Of a DNA stretch of 44,730 bases, positions 1 through 7,972 are shown in pieces. A model generated the notes under the pieces. The model ran no database searches and was not told the origin of the DNA. It saw nothing but the letters and a program-made list of their open reading frames with translations. Position numbers and translations under genes: made by a program. This stretch comes from Flavobacterium sp. (lineage in GTDB: Bacteria; Bacteroidota; Bacteroidia; Flavobacteriales; Flavobacteriaceae), in NCBI RefSeq assembly GCF_027482425.1, contig NZ_JAIXWA010000078.1:1-44730 (forward strand). The letters are read 5' to 3'. Every line of letters begins with the position of its first letter. The first letter of the stretch is position 1.

Positions 1-111
1 GAGGATTCGCTCACATTAGGCTACCGCACTGGCAGCAGCAATCAGGTAGCGCAAGACGGACTAGTAATCATTACCCATGAAACCGGCGACTTAATCTTAA
101 TCGAAAGTTAA
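1..111 (+). CDS. C-terminal end of an unknown protein (cut by window edge)
   Basis: The first base opens a reading frame of 36 codons ending in TAA at 109-111. The visible tail is mixed polar and hydrophobic, with a valine- and isoleucine-rich beta-type ending, and has no motif I recognise. It precedes the thioredoxin gene by 58 bases on the same strand. It could be the end of an upstream operon or of an unrelated gene. Function cannot be assigned from this fragment. Confidence 0.5.
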   Translation, partial: EDSLTLGYRTGSSNQVAQDGLVIITHETGDLILIES

Positions 112-169
112 GAATTCAATCATACCATAAACTTTTCTTATACGTTATATTTACTATAGTTTATAATGT

Positions 170-592
170 ATGGAAAAGTTTCTCACCTTAGTACTGTTAC
201 TCGCTTCTATTTCTGTGGGTGCCCAAGAGGTTAAAACCATGGATGAAGCCCTCCAAAAGGCACAAGCGGGTTCGCACAAAATTTTATTGTTTTTCTCGGG
301 TTCCGATTGGTGTGCCCCTTGCATCCAATTTAAGAAGAAGTTTGTTCAGGCCCCTGAATTTCAAGCCTTCGCCCAAAACCATTTGGTATTACTTCAAGTA
401 GATTTCCCACGCTTACAAAAAAACAAGTTGCCGTTGGAACAAGAAAAAGCCAACGAATCGCTAGCCGATCAATTCAATCCCAAAGGCATTTTTCCTCTCA
501 TACTTGTCTTGGATGACCAACAAAAAATTCTAAAAAAATGGGAAGGCTTGCCGCAAGAATCCGTCGCCGATTTTATCAAAGCATTGCAATAA
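170..592 (+). CDS. secreted thioredoxin-family protein
   Basis: This is a 140-residue periplasmic thiol-disulfide protein. Residues 1-19 form a signal peptide ending in GAQ. The thioredoxin fold follows, with the redox motif WCAPC (Cys48 and Cys51) and a hydrophobic strand containing the family's cis-proline region (KGIFPLILV). The GSDWCAPC form is typical of short Bacteroidota thioredoxins that reduce or oxidise envelope proteins; the partner is unknown. It is the first gene of an operon with ApbE, DUF4266 and DUF3570 genes. The ApbE gene is in the same reading frame, separated only by the TAA and one codon. A one-mismatch TAnnTTTG-like sequence lies near 146-153. Thioredoxin fold is confident; the exact redox role is inference. 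Confidence 0.9.
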   Translation: MEKFLTLVLLLASISVGAQEVKTMDEALQKAQAGSHKILLFFSGSDWCAPCIQFKKKFVQAPEFQAFAQNHLVLLQVDFPRLQKNKLPLEQEKANESLADQFNPKGIFPLILVLDDQQKILKKWEGLPQESVADFIKALQ

Positions 593-595
593 ATA

Positions 596-1516
596 ATGGT
601 GTTCAAACAAACAGCCCGATTGATGGGCAACCACTTTGAATTTTCGCTTTTGGGAGAAACGGAGGCCGAAGTAGCACCCTATTTCGCGATGGCTATTGGC
701 GAAATTCAACGTATTGAAGCTTTGTTTACGACCTTTTCGGAAACGAGTGTCACTGCAGCTATCAATCGCCAAGCCGGGATTGCTCCCGTGGAAGTTCCGG
801 AAGAGGTTTTCCAACTCATTGCGCGCAGCCAGCACCTTTCCGCCATTACCCAAGGGGCTTTTGACCTAAGTTACGGCAGTATTGACAAACGGTTTTGGAA
901 TTTTGACACGCAAATGACCACCTTACCTGATCCTGAACTAGCCCTAAAGTCGGTAGCCCTCATCAATTACAAAAACATTCTTTTGGACGAAGCCAATCAA
1001 ACGGTTATGCTGAAAAATAAAGGAATGCGCATTGGTTTTGGTGGCATTGGCAAAGGATATGCCGCCGAACGGGCCCGAATGCTCCTAAAAAAAGAAGGTA
1101 TTTCGAGCGGCATCGTTAACGCCTCAGGAGACTTAGCCGCCTGGGGGCAACAAGAAAATGGGCAACCCTGGACCATTGGCGTTGCCGACCCCAATACCAA
1201 AAAAGCACTCTTTGCTGGTTTTCAAATCTCCGAAAAAGCCGTGGCTACCTCGGGCAACTATGAAAAGTACGTCATCATCAACGGCAAACGCTATTCCCAC
1301 ACCATCAACCCCAAAACAGGCTATCCTGTGAGCGGCATCAAAAGCGTTACCCTGATTGCTGACAATGCCGAAATTGCCGATGCACTCGCTACACCCGTGA
1401 CTGTGATGGGAATCGATGTTGGACTCGATTTTATCAATCAATTGCCCTTTATTGGGTGCATCCTCATCGACGACCACAACCAAATATTCACTTCAAAAAA
1501 CATTAAACTCGTATGA
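596..1516 (+). CDS. apbE: FAD:protein FMN transferase (ApbE family)
   Basis: ApbE enzymes attach FMN covalently to Ser or Thr of extracytosolic redox proteins, using FAD as donor and Mg2+. The 306-residue product shows the family hallmarks: GGIGKGYAAERA near residue 145, SGDLAAWG, TSGNYEKY and HTINPKTGYPVSG. The ATG at 596 begins directly at what is normally the mature domain (KQTARLMGNHFEFS), so no signal peptide or lipobox is present; most homologues are exported. An in-frame TAA at 590-592 blocks any upstream start. It overlaps the next gene by 4 bases (ATGA). No obvious FMN acceptor sequence of the NqrC type was seen in the neighbours, so the substrate is unknown. Confidence 0.93.
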   Translation: MVFKQTARLMGNHFEFSLLGETEAEVAPYFAMAIGEIQRIEALFTTFSETSVTAAINRQAGIAPVEVPEEVFQLIARSQHLSAITQGAFDLSYGSIDKRFWNFDTQMTTLPDPELALKSVALINYKNILLDEANQTVMLKNKGMRIGFGGIGKGYAAERARMLLKKEGISSGIVNASGDLAAWGQQENGQPWTIGVADPNTKKALFAGFQISEKAVATSGNYEKYVIINGKRYSHTINPKTGYPVSGIKSVTLIADNAEIADALATPVTVMGIDVGLDFINQLPFIGCILIDDHNQIFTSKNIKLV

Positions 1517-1722
1517 AAAAGTTCGTTATAGCAAGTCTTCTCGGCCTCGTCGCCACCTCCTGCTCGACCGTGAAAGAGTACCAAAAAGCAAAAATTAATG
1601 ATGCCGAAATGGCACTAGCGCCCAAACCTACCGAAAAGTTCGAAAGCACCTTCCAATTATACCGCGAGGGAAGCTCGGGTGCCAATGGAGGAAAAACCGG
1701 CGGCGGATGCGGCTGTAATTAA
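1513..1722 (+). CDS. small DUF4266-type lipoprotein
   Basis: This 69-residue protein has a lipoprotein signal with lipobox ATSC (Cys17), followed by a short charged segment containing KINDAEMAL and a Gly/Cys-rich tail ending GGGCGCN. This pattern fits DUF4266, a family of tiny lipoproteins found beside ApbE and DUF3570 genes. It starts inside the apbE stop (ATGA overlap), which indicates translational coupling. The SSGAN segment loosely resembles an FMN acceptor (S/T-GA-T/S), but the acceptor hydroxyl residue is replaced by Asn, so flavinylation there is unlikely. The terminal Cys pair could be a substrate of the upstream thioredoxin; that is inference. Confidence 0.85.
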   Translation: MKKFVIASLLGLVATSCSTVKEYQKAKINDAEMALAPKPTEKFESTFQLYREGSSGANGGKTGGGCGCN

Positions 1723-1734
1723 GACCCCTGACTT

Positions 1735-2934
1735 ATGAAAAAACGTATTATCACCGCGGCATTACTCGCCGTACTATTCCATCCGAAAGCCCAGGGACAA
1801 TCGGATTCGACAAGTACCTACAAAAAACAAAAATTGAAAATCGAAGAGGTCAATTTCATTTCCAGTTATTACACTCAAACCGGTGACAATTCAGCGGTAA
1901 CAGGCGGGAAAGGAACCGAAAAACTCACCGATATCGCGACGCAGTTTGAAGTCATCTTGACCAAAAAAGGCCGAGCGCAACGAAGCCACCAATTCAATTT
2001 TGCTTTGGGCGTGGATTCCTATACCTCCGCCTCGTCCGATAAAATTGACCCCAATTCCGTCACATCAGCCTCGTACCAAGACATGCGTGTGTATCCTTCG
2101 GGACAATACACCTATAAAAACGAGGAGAAAAACTATGCCGTAACCACGGGATTATCCGCCTCCGCCGAGTACGATTATATTTCCACAGGCGCCAATGTGG
2201 GGTTCATCAAAAACTCCAAAGACAACAACCGCGAGTTCTCCGCCAAAGCTTCTGTTTTTCTCGACACTTGGAAGGTCATTTTACCTATCGAACTCCGCGG
2301 TAATCCTTCGGACAATCAGGCGAATCATTTGGACTCGAAGCCGCGAAATTCCTATAACCTAGGCTTGGTCTATTCGCAAGTGGTTAATAAAGTTTTTCAA
2401 ATATCCATCATGGCCGATATTGGCTACCAACAAGGACTCCTCGGCACCAAATTCAATCGGGTGTACTTCAACAATTTTGCAGTCGCCTCCGAAAAACTAC
2501 CGGAAACGCGGTTCAAAATTCCCATCGGACTCCGGGCCAACTATTTTATGGGAGACCACTGGGTGTTTCGTTCGCTCTACCGCTACTACACCGACTCGTG
2601 GAATATTCAATCGCATACGTTCAGTTTCGAACCCGTGTACAAAATAAATGCCTTTTCATCACTGGCCTTCCCGTACCGGTTTTACACCCAAACGCAAGCC
2701 AAGTATTTTAAAGAAATCTTTCAACACACGCCGGGAACCGAATTTTATACGAGTGATTTCGACCTGTCGCAATTCTCCAGCCATATGTTCGGCCTTGCCT
2801 ACCACAAAACCGATACCAATCGGGGGATTTTCAACATCAAACGCATTCATTCCCTCGAACTACGATACGGGTATTATACGCGAGATAACGGACTCTCCTC
2901 GCATATCCTCACGCTAGCGTTGCAGTTCAAATAA
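1735..2934 (+). CDS. DUF3570 outer-membrane beta-barrel protein
   Basis: This 399-residue exported protein has a signal peptide ending near residue 21 (KAQGQ). Near residues 50-65 it has the conserved DUF3570 block GDNSAVTGGKGTE, followed by long runs of alternating aromatic/hydrophobic and polar residues. It ends in a beta-strand with aromatic character (LTLALQFK), as outer-membrane barrels do. It starts 12 bases after the DUF4266 gene and closes the operon before a strong terminator. The family has no settled function. Its constant company with ApbE and DUF4266 suggests an envelope redox or export system, which is inference from context. Confidence 0.88.
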   Translation: MKKRIITAALLAVLFHPKAQGQSDSTSTYKKQKLKIEEVNFISSYYTQTGDNSAVTGGKGTEKLTDIATQFEVILTKKGRAQRSHQFNFALGVDSYTSASSDKIDPNSVTSASYQDMRVYPSGQYTYKNEEKNYAVTTGLSASAEYDYISTGANVGFIKNSKDNNREFSAKASVFLDTWKVILPIELRGNPSDNQANHLDSKPRNSYNLGLVYSQVVNKVFQISIMADIGYQQGLLGTKFNRVYFNNFAVASEKLPETRFKIPIGLRANYFMGDHWVFRSLYRYYTDSWNIQSHTFSFEPVYKINAFSSLAFPYRFYTQTQAKYFKEIFQHTPGTEFYTSDFDLSQFSSHMFGLAYHKTDTNRGIFNIKRIHSLELRYGYYTRDNGLSSHILTLALQFK

Positions 2935-2954
2935 CGTTGGCATAGCAAGAATTT

Positions 2955-2987
2955 CGCCACAGTCGTTGTCACTGTGGCGTTTTTTTT
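2955..2987 (+). terminator. rho-independent terminator of the thioredoxin-DUF3570 operon
   Basis: A perfect 9-bp stem (CGCCACAGT paired with ACTGTGGCG, 7-base loop) is followed by eight T residues. It lies 20 bases after the DUF3570 stop codon. Confidence 0.92.
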
Positions 2988-3150
2988 GGAGCAAGCAATT
3001 CCTCATTTTTACACAACCCTCCTCCCGCTTTCGGCAGTCGCTTTTCCGCCAAAGCTCCAAGAGCTCCCACAAGGCCTCAATCGGGGCTAAAATCAACCTT
3101 GCCTTTCAAAACCTTCCAAAACTCGTCCCTATTTCACCGGAATTATTCGT

Positions 3151-3158
3151 TATTTTTG
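3151..3158 (+). promoter_or_regulatory. -7 promoter element for uvrB
   Basis: TATTTTTG matches the Bacteroidota -7 consensus TAnnTTTG, 36 bases before the uvrB ATG. No clear -33 TTG is seen at 17-23 bases upstream. Confidence 0.5.
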
Positions 3159-3194
3159 TAGCCACACCCTCAAGGTAAAAATTGCCATTTCACT

Positions 3195-5195
3195 ATGAAA
3201 TTCCAAGTCATTTCCGATTACCAACCCACCGGCGATCAACCCCAAGCCATTACCAAATTGGCGGCAGGCATTGAAGCGGGGGAGAAATACCAAACCCTGC
3301 TCGGTGTCACCGGTTCAGGAAAAACGTTTACCGTGGCCAATGTGATTCAAGAAATCCAACGCCCTACCTTGGTATTGGCACACAATAAAACCCTGGCCGC
3401 TCAATTGTATTCGGAGTTCAAGCAGTTTTTCCCCAACAATTCGGTACAATATTTCGTTTCGTATTACGACTATTACCAACCCGAAGCCTATATTCCCGTA
3501 ACGGGAACCTACATTGAAAAAGACTTATCGATCAACGAGGAGTTGGAAAAATTGCGTTTGAGCACAACTTCGGCGCTTCTTTCAGGACGTCGGGATGTGT
3601 TAGTCGTAGCTTCTGTTTCGTGTCTTTATGGAATCGGAAATCCCGTCGAATTTCAAAAAAACGTGATTTCCCTTCACCGCGACCAATCCATTTCCCGAAC
3701 AAAATTATTGCACCGCTTGGTACAAAGTCTCTACGCCCGTACGGAAGCAGAGTTTACGCCGGGAACCTTTCGCATCAAAGGGGATACGGTTGAAATTTTT
3801 CCCAGCTACGCCGACGACCCGTTTCGGATTCACTTTTTTGGGGATGAAATCGAGGAAATTGAGTGTTTCGATCGAGCGTCCATGAAAGTGATCGAGCGCT
3901 ACGACAAACTCAATATCTATCCCGCGAACATGTTTGTAACGTCGCCCGAAGTATTGCATGCGGCGATTTGGGATATCCAACAAGACTTGGTCAAACAAGT
4001 GGAGTATTTTAAAGAAATTGGGAAACACCTCGAAGCCAAACGCTTGGAAGAACGTACCAATTTTGACTTGGAAATGATTCGCGAATTGGGGTATTGCTCG
4101 GGTATCGAAAACTATTCCCGCTATTTGGACCGACGCCAACCCGGCACCCGTCCGTTCTGCTTGCTGGATTATTTCCCCGAAGATTATTTGATGGTCGTCG
4201 ATGAAAGTCACGTGACCATCTCGCAAGTGCATGCCATGTATGGCGGTGACCGCAGTCGTAAGGAAAACTTGGTAGAATACGGTTTTCGCTTACCTGCTGC
4301 CATGGACAACCGACCTTTAAAGTTTGAAGAATTTGAAGCCCTGCAAAACCAAGTGATTTATGTTTCGGCCACGCCTGCGGATTACGAATTACAAAAAACA
4401 GAAGGCGTCTATGTCGAGCAAATTATTCGTCCCACAGGATTGTTGGATCCGATTATCGAAATTCGTCCCAGTCTCAACCAAATCGACGACTTGATTGAAG
4501 AAATTCAACAGCGTTGTGAAATAGATGAACGCACTTTAGTCACTACCTTGACCAAACGCATGGCGGAGGAATTGACAAAATATTTGACCAAAGTTTCCAT
4601 CCGTTGCCGCTACATTCACAGCGATGTCGATACGCTGGAACGCGTGGAAATCATGCAAGATTTACGCAAAGGCTTGTTTGATGTGTTGATTGGAGTGAAC
4701 TTACTCCGAGAGGGTTTGGACTTACCCGAAGTTTCCTTAGTTGCCATTTTGGATGCCGATAAAGAAGGTTTTTTACGCAGTCACCGTTCCCTCACCCAAA
4801 CGGTGGGACGCGCCGCGCGAAATGTAAATGGAAAAGCCATTATGTATGCGGATAAAATAACGGCTTCGATGCAAAAAACGATTGACGAAACCAACTACCG
4901 TCGGGAAAAGCAAATGCATTACAACACGAAACACAACATCACACCGCAAGCCCTTACCAAAAAAATGAACAATCCGCTGACCAAAAACCAATTGGGAGGC
5001 ACGTACAACTATGAGATCCCTGTAGCTAAAGCCGCCGAGCCCCAAACCGAGTATTTATCTAAATCCGAGATTGAGAAACGCATTCGCGATACCCGAAAAG
5101 AAATGGAAAAAGCAGCTAAGGAATTGGATTTCATGCAGGCAGCAAAACTCCGCGATGCGATTAAAGTGTTGGAAACCCAATTGGCGAAGGTATAA
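3195..5195 (+). CDS. uvrB: excinuclease ABC subunit UvrB
   Basis: UvrB is the damage-verifying helicase-like subunit of nucleotide excision repair, loaded by UvrA and handing DNA to UvrC. The 666-residue product has full family length. Walker A is GVTGSGKT (residues 37-44). The beta-hairpin region YYDYYQPEAY, a DESH box, helicase motif QTVGRAARN and a C-terminal UVR domain (KEMEKAAKELDFMQAAKLRD) follow. The start at MKFQVISDYQP matches the usual N-terminus. The gene is followed after 29 bases by two small plus-strand genes that may be co-transcribed. Confidence 0.98.
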   Translation: MKFQVISDYQPTGDQPQAITKLAAGIEAGEKYQTLLGVTGSGKTFTVANVIQEIQRPTLVLAHNKTLAAQLYSEFKQFFPNNSVQYFVSYYDYYQPEAYIPVTGTYIEKDLSINEELEKLRLSTTSALLSGRRDVLVVASVSCLYGIGNPVEFQKNVISLHRDQSISRTKLLHRLVQSLYARTEAEFTPGTFRIKGDTVEIFPSYADDPFRIHFFGDEIEEIECFDRASMKVIERYDKLNIYPANMFVTSPEVLHAAIWDIQQDLVKQVEYFKEIGKHLEAKRLEERTNFDLEMIRELGYCSGIENYSRYLDRRQPGTRPFCLLDYFPEDYLMVVDESHVTISQVHAMYGGDRSRKENLVEYGFRLPAAMDNRPLKFEEFEALQNQVIYVSATPADYELQKTEGVYVEQIIRPTGLLDPIIEIRPSLNQIDDLIEEIQQRCEIDERTLVTTLTKRMAEELTKYLTKVSIRCRYIHSDVDTLERVEIMQDLRKGLFDVLIGVNLLREGLDLPEVSLVAILDADKEGFLRSHRSLTQTVGRAARNVNGKAIMYADKITASMQKTIDETNYRREKQMHYNTKHNITPQALTKKMNNPLTKNQLGGTYNYEIPVAKAAEPQTEYLSKSEIEKRIRDTRKEMEKAAKELDFMQAAKLRDAIKVLETQLAKV

Positions 5196-5224
5196 TATCT
5201 TTCTATTTGTAACGTTCCCATTTC

Positions 5225-6040
5225 ATGCGCTATCTATTTTTACTTTTCATTGCTGTTTCTAGTTTTGGTCAAACGAAAATCCAAATTTTAGATTCGATAA
5301 CCCATCAGCCGGTTAGTTATGCCAACATTTGGAATGAAAAACAAATTATTCGAAATTCAGACTCTTTAGGGAATTTTGAAGCTTTAATTGCCGACAAGAA
5401 GCCGCTAAAAATTACGGCTATTGGCTATGAAGAAAAAGTAATTCGTTCGAATCAAAGTCCTATACTTTTAAAACCTGTTTCCTATCAACTCCATGAAGTT
5501 GTCATTCGTAAACCCAAAAACACCAATCCGATAGTAGTTACTAAAGCCAGTCGAAACGGACAGGCCTTTTTTGTTCAGTATGATGTAAAATCAGTATGTG
5601 TAGTCAAATTCATTAAAGGAGATACCAAACAAAAATTTCTAAAATCAGTAGCGTTCTTTACCCAAACAAGTGCAAGAAACCGTAAAATTGCCCTTATTTT
5701 TTATAGCGTAAACGCAAAAGGGGAACCGGGCGAACTTTTAAACACCGAAACCATAGTTTGTAATTTAAAAAAAGGGACAAAAGAAACGCGGGTGGATCTT
5801 GTGAACTATGCGATTGAACTTCCTAAAGAAGGGTTGTATGTGGGACTCCAACATTTATTGATTGAAGATAATAAAATGTACTCGCAAGATAAGAATGCCA
5901 CACCGCTTTCATTTTTTTATGAACCCGGACTTTATTTTTCAGAAGATAGCGACACCAAAGATTCGTGGTGCTTTTATGATGAAAAATGGAAATTATATCC
6001 CACACGTTCCTTAAATTTAGGCGTTGAACTCACGGAATAA
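5225..6040 (+). CDS. secreted protein with carboxypeptidase-regulatory-like domain
   Basis: This 271-residue protein has a short signal peptide ending SSFGQ (residue 15). A carboxypeptidase-D regulatory-like beta-sandwich domain follows over residues 17-90 (IQILDSITHQPVSYANI, ITAIGYEEK, LHEVVI), the module commonly found at the start of SusC/TonB-dependent proteins. The remaining 180 residues form a beta-rich domain that I do not recognise; no TonB barrel follows. Its codon use is more AT-rich than that of uvrB. It lies 29 bases after uvrB and 3 bases before the thioesterase start. Probably a periplasmic or surface accessory protein; function unknown. Confidence 0.75.
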   Translation: MRYLFLLFIAVSSFGQTKIQILDSITHQPVSYANIWNEKQIIRNSDSLGNFEALIADKKPLKITAIGYEEKVIRSNQSPILLKPVSYQLHEVVIRKPKNTNPIVVTKASRNGQAFFVQYDVKSVCVVKFIKGDTKQKFLKSVAFFTQTSARNRKIALIFYSVNAKGEPGELLNTETIVCNLKKGTKETRVDLVNYAIELPKEGLYVGLQHLLIEDNKMYSQDKNATPLSFFYEPGLYFSEDSDTKDSWCFYDEKWKLYPTRSLNLGVELTE

Positions 6041-6043
6041 TTG

Positions 6044-6481
6044 ATGAACGAAACCCATTACCGCAAATTAGAACACATGTACCATTCGGGAGCGATTAAT
6101 CAAAATAGCTACCCTGATGTTTGCCTGACTGTCTCCGAAGGTCGTGCGGAAATCACGATGACCGTACAACCCGATTATTTTCATGCCGGGCAATCGCTCC
6201 ATGGTTCGGTCTATTTTAAAATGTTGGACGATGCTGCTTATTTTGCCGTCAATTCCCAAATCACCGATAGTTTTATCTACACGACGTCGTTTCATATCCA
6301 AATTTTACGACCCGTAAAAACAGGAATAATTAAAGCCATCGGAACCGTTCAGTTTGTTTCCCGCAATTTGTTCATCGGCGATGCTGTATTGTATGATGCC
6401 AAAGGACGGGAAGTGGCGCGGGGTTCGGGAAACTTTATGAAAAGTGGTTTGCCGTTGGATGAAAGCATTGGCTACCAATAA
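6044..6481 (+). CDS. PaaI-type hotdog-fold thioesterase
   Basis: The 145-residue product is one hotdog domain: HAGQSLHGSVYFKMLDDAAYFAV carries the helix with the HGG/HGS-type active-site region, followed by strands TTSFHIQILRPVK and IGTVQFVSRNLFIGDAVLYD. The family hydrolyses acyl-CoA thioesters in the cytosol. A TTG at 6041 is also open, but the ATG at 6044 is the more probable start. It follows the previous stop almost directly, which suggests co-transcription. Substrate is not predictable. Confidence 0.85.
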   Translation: MNETHYRKLEHMYHSGAINQNSYPDVCLTVSEGRAEITMTVQPDYFHAGQSLHGSVYFKMLDDAAYFAVNSQITDSFIYTTSFHIQILRPVKTGIIKAIGTVQFVSRNLFIGDAVLYDAKGREVARGSGNFMKSGLPLDESIGYQ

Positions 6482-6573
6482 AAAAGCAACCCGAAGGATG
6501 CAATTTGGAGTGGTTAGAATTAATTACTACGTATTGTTTTATATCTCACGGAGAACCCTAAGATTTCTGATTT

Positions 6574-6975
6574 TTAATTGTGTTGCTCTTGAAATACTTC
6601 CAAAAGAAATTGAGGGGCAATCATTCGGTTGGGGGACGCTTCCATCGCTTTTAATACCCGTTTTATGGCGTGCGGATTCAAGCCCATATTGATACCGATT
6701 TCATGAATTTTGATGCGTTCCCGCTCGTGTAACACCCCATCGCAGTGCATTAACAAGGCCAAACGGTAAAACTGTTGGATGCGTTCAAACTCGGATTTAA
6801 TGATTTCTGAACGGTGTTCTTCATGGAACAATTGTCGAAAATCTTCTTTAGAAACCCCTAATTCCGTGGCGACTATAGTCAAAAACGTATATTCACGTTC
6901 GTGCAATTCGCCATCGACAATAGCAAAAGCAATCATATCGGCCAATAAACTCATTTTCTCGGAAGCGGTATTCAT
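6574..6975 (-). CDS. TerB-like small helical protein
   Basis: A 133-residue all-helical protein with two related acidic helix-loop repeats: FAIVDGELHEREYTFL and ALLMHCDGVLHERERIKI. This DGxLHxxE pattern is the TerB / tellurite-resistance-like fold, which may bind metal through its acidic residues. No signal peptide is present. It converges with the hotdog gene and diverges from the esterase gene. Homologues near uvrB are sometimes labelled excinuclease in annotations, but there is no UvrB sequence here. Confidence 0.75.
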   Translation of the reverse strand: MNTASEKMSLLADMIAFAIVDGELHEREYTFLTIVATELGVSKEDFRQLFHEEHRSEIIKSEFERIQQFYRLALLMHCDGVLHERERIKIHEIGINMGLNPHAIKRVLKAMEASPNRMIAPQFLLEVFQEQHN

Positions 6976-7016
6976 GATTTCCGTATTTTTAGCTAAAATA
7001 TAAAATATTCTTAAAA

Positions 7017-7826
7017 TTGAGAACGCTACTGCTACGATTATGGGTTTTATGCGTTGGGATCTATGGTATGGGATATGCCCAACCCTCTACTGCGGCACTT
7101 CAACTGGAAGTCATTACGCTGGAAGCCCCACAATTGGCAACCTCTAAAACCATTCGAATTTATATCCCCAAAAACTATACACAAACAACACGACGCTATC
7201 CCGTACTCTACATGCCCGACGGTCAAAACCTTTTTGACACCAAAACGGCCTATGCTGGCGAATGGGGCATCGACGAAATCATGGACCAACAAAAAAATCC
7301 AGCAATCGTAGTCGGTATCGATCACGGGGGAGATAAACGTATCGAAGAACTCACTCCTTTTCCGCATGCGAAATATGGCGGTGGGAAAGGGGATGCCTTT
7401 TTGGCATTTATCGTAGAAACCTTGAAACCCTATATGGATAACCATTACCGCACCAAACCCGAGGCCAAACATACGGCCATTTTTGGGAGTTCGTTGGGAG
7501 GATTTATGGCGTTTTATGCCTCGATAAAATATCCAAACATTTTTGGAAAAGTAGGGTGTTTCTCCCCAGCATTTTGGATTAATCGGGAACCCTTAATACA
7601 ACTTCTGGAGAAAACAACCCACTACAAAGCGCGAATCTATTTGATGTGCGGCGACCAAGAAGGTGATGACGATATGGTAAAAGACCTCAAAGCAATTGAG
7701 TTCTGGATTAATAGCCGCCGTTGCTCCTGTAAAAAAATGAATGTGAGTGCTATTATCGAAGGAGGACAACATAACGAAAAACTCTGGCGGGAACAGTTCG
7801 AAAAAGCGTACCTTTGGCTGTTTTGA
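7017..7826 (+). CDS. secreted esterase D / enterochelin-esterase-like hydrolase
   Basis: This 269-residue alpha/beta hydrolase has a signal peptide (LLLRLWVLCVGIYGMGYAQ, residues 4-22). Family marks are RIYIPKNY, YPVLYMPDGQNLFD, the nucleophile elbow GSSLGG with Ser159, and a C-terminal EGGQHNEKLW supplying the catalytic His. The only start that preserves the signal peptide is a TTG at 7017; an in-frame TAG at 6990-6992 excludes a longer form. This resembles PF00756 esterases that cleave ferric-siderophore or acyl esters. Substrate unknown. It diverges from the TerB-like gene across 41 bases. Confidence 0.82.
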   Translation: MRTLLLRLWVLCVGIYGMGYAQPSTAALQLEVITLEAPQLATSKTIRIYIPKNYTQTTRRYPVLYMPDGQNLFDTKTAYAGEWGIDEIMDQQKNPAIVVGIDHGGDKRIEELTPFPHAKYGGGKGDAFLAFIVETLKPYMDNHYRTKPEAKHTAIFGSSLGGFMAFYASIKYPNIFGKVGCFSPAFWINREPLIQLLEKTTHYKARIYLMCGDQEGDDDMVKDLKAIEFWINSRRCSCKKMNVSAIIEGGQHNEKLWREQFEKAYLWLF

Positions 7827-7846
7827 ATTTAGATTTTAGTGATTAG

Positions 7847-7860
7847 TCCCGAAACTTCGG
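7847..7860. repeat. short palindrome
   Basis: CCCGAAACTTCGGG forms a 6-bp inverted repeat 20 bases after the esterase stop. It has no T-run, so it is not a normal terminator. It sits in front of the heptamer array. Confidence 0.5.
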
Positions 7861-7873
7861 GGGTGATTAGTGA

Positions 7874-7971
7874 CTTATTACTAATTACTGACCACTGAAT
7901 ACTGAATACTAATTACTGTCCACTGAATACTGAATACTGAATACTGATTACTGAATACTGATTACTGAAAA
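7874..7971. repeat. heptanucleotide tandem repeat array, 14 units
   Basis: Fourteen consecutive 7-base units fit the pattern CT(G/A)A(A/T)TA with a few variants (CTGAATA, CTGATTA, CTAATTA, CTGACCA, CTGTCCA, CTTATTA, CTGAAAA). Period 7 holds without interruption from 7874 to 7971, and the last unit ends one base before the DUF1456 start codon. Just upstream, GATTAGT/GATTAGTG copies are the reverse complement of the same unit. Confidence 0.9.
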
Positions 7972-7972
7972 A

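Noticed and set aside
1660..1722. FMN acceptor site in DUF4266 (SSGAN)
   Set aside because: The accepting Ser/Thr position is Asn, and the rest of the acceptor consensus is missing.
3705..4232. 175-codon minus-strand ORF inside uvrB
   Set aside because: It is antisense to a fully conserved gene, starts mid-gene and shows no family features.
6574..6975. Second UvrB-like protein
   Set aside because: The sequence has the TerB-like acidic helices and none of the UvrB motifs, although such genes are sometimes named that way.
7874..7971. CRISPR array
   Set aside because: Units are 7 bases with no spacers or longer direct repeats, and no cas genes are present.
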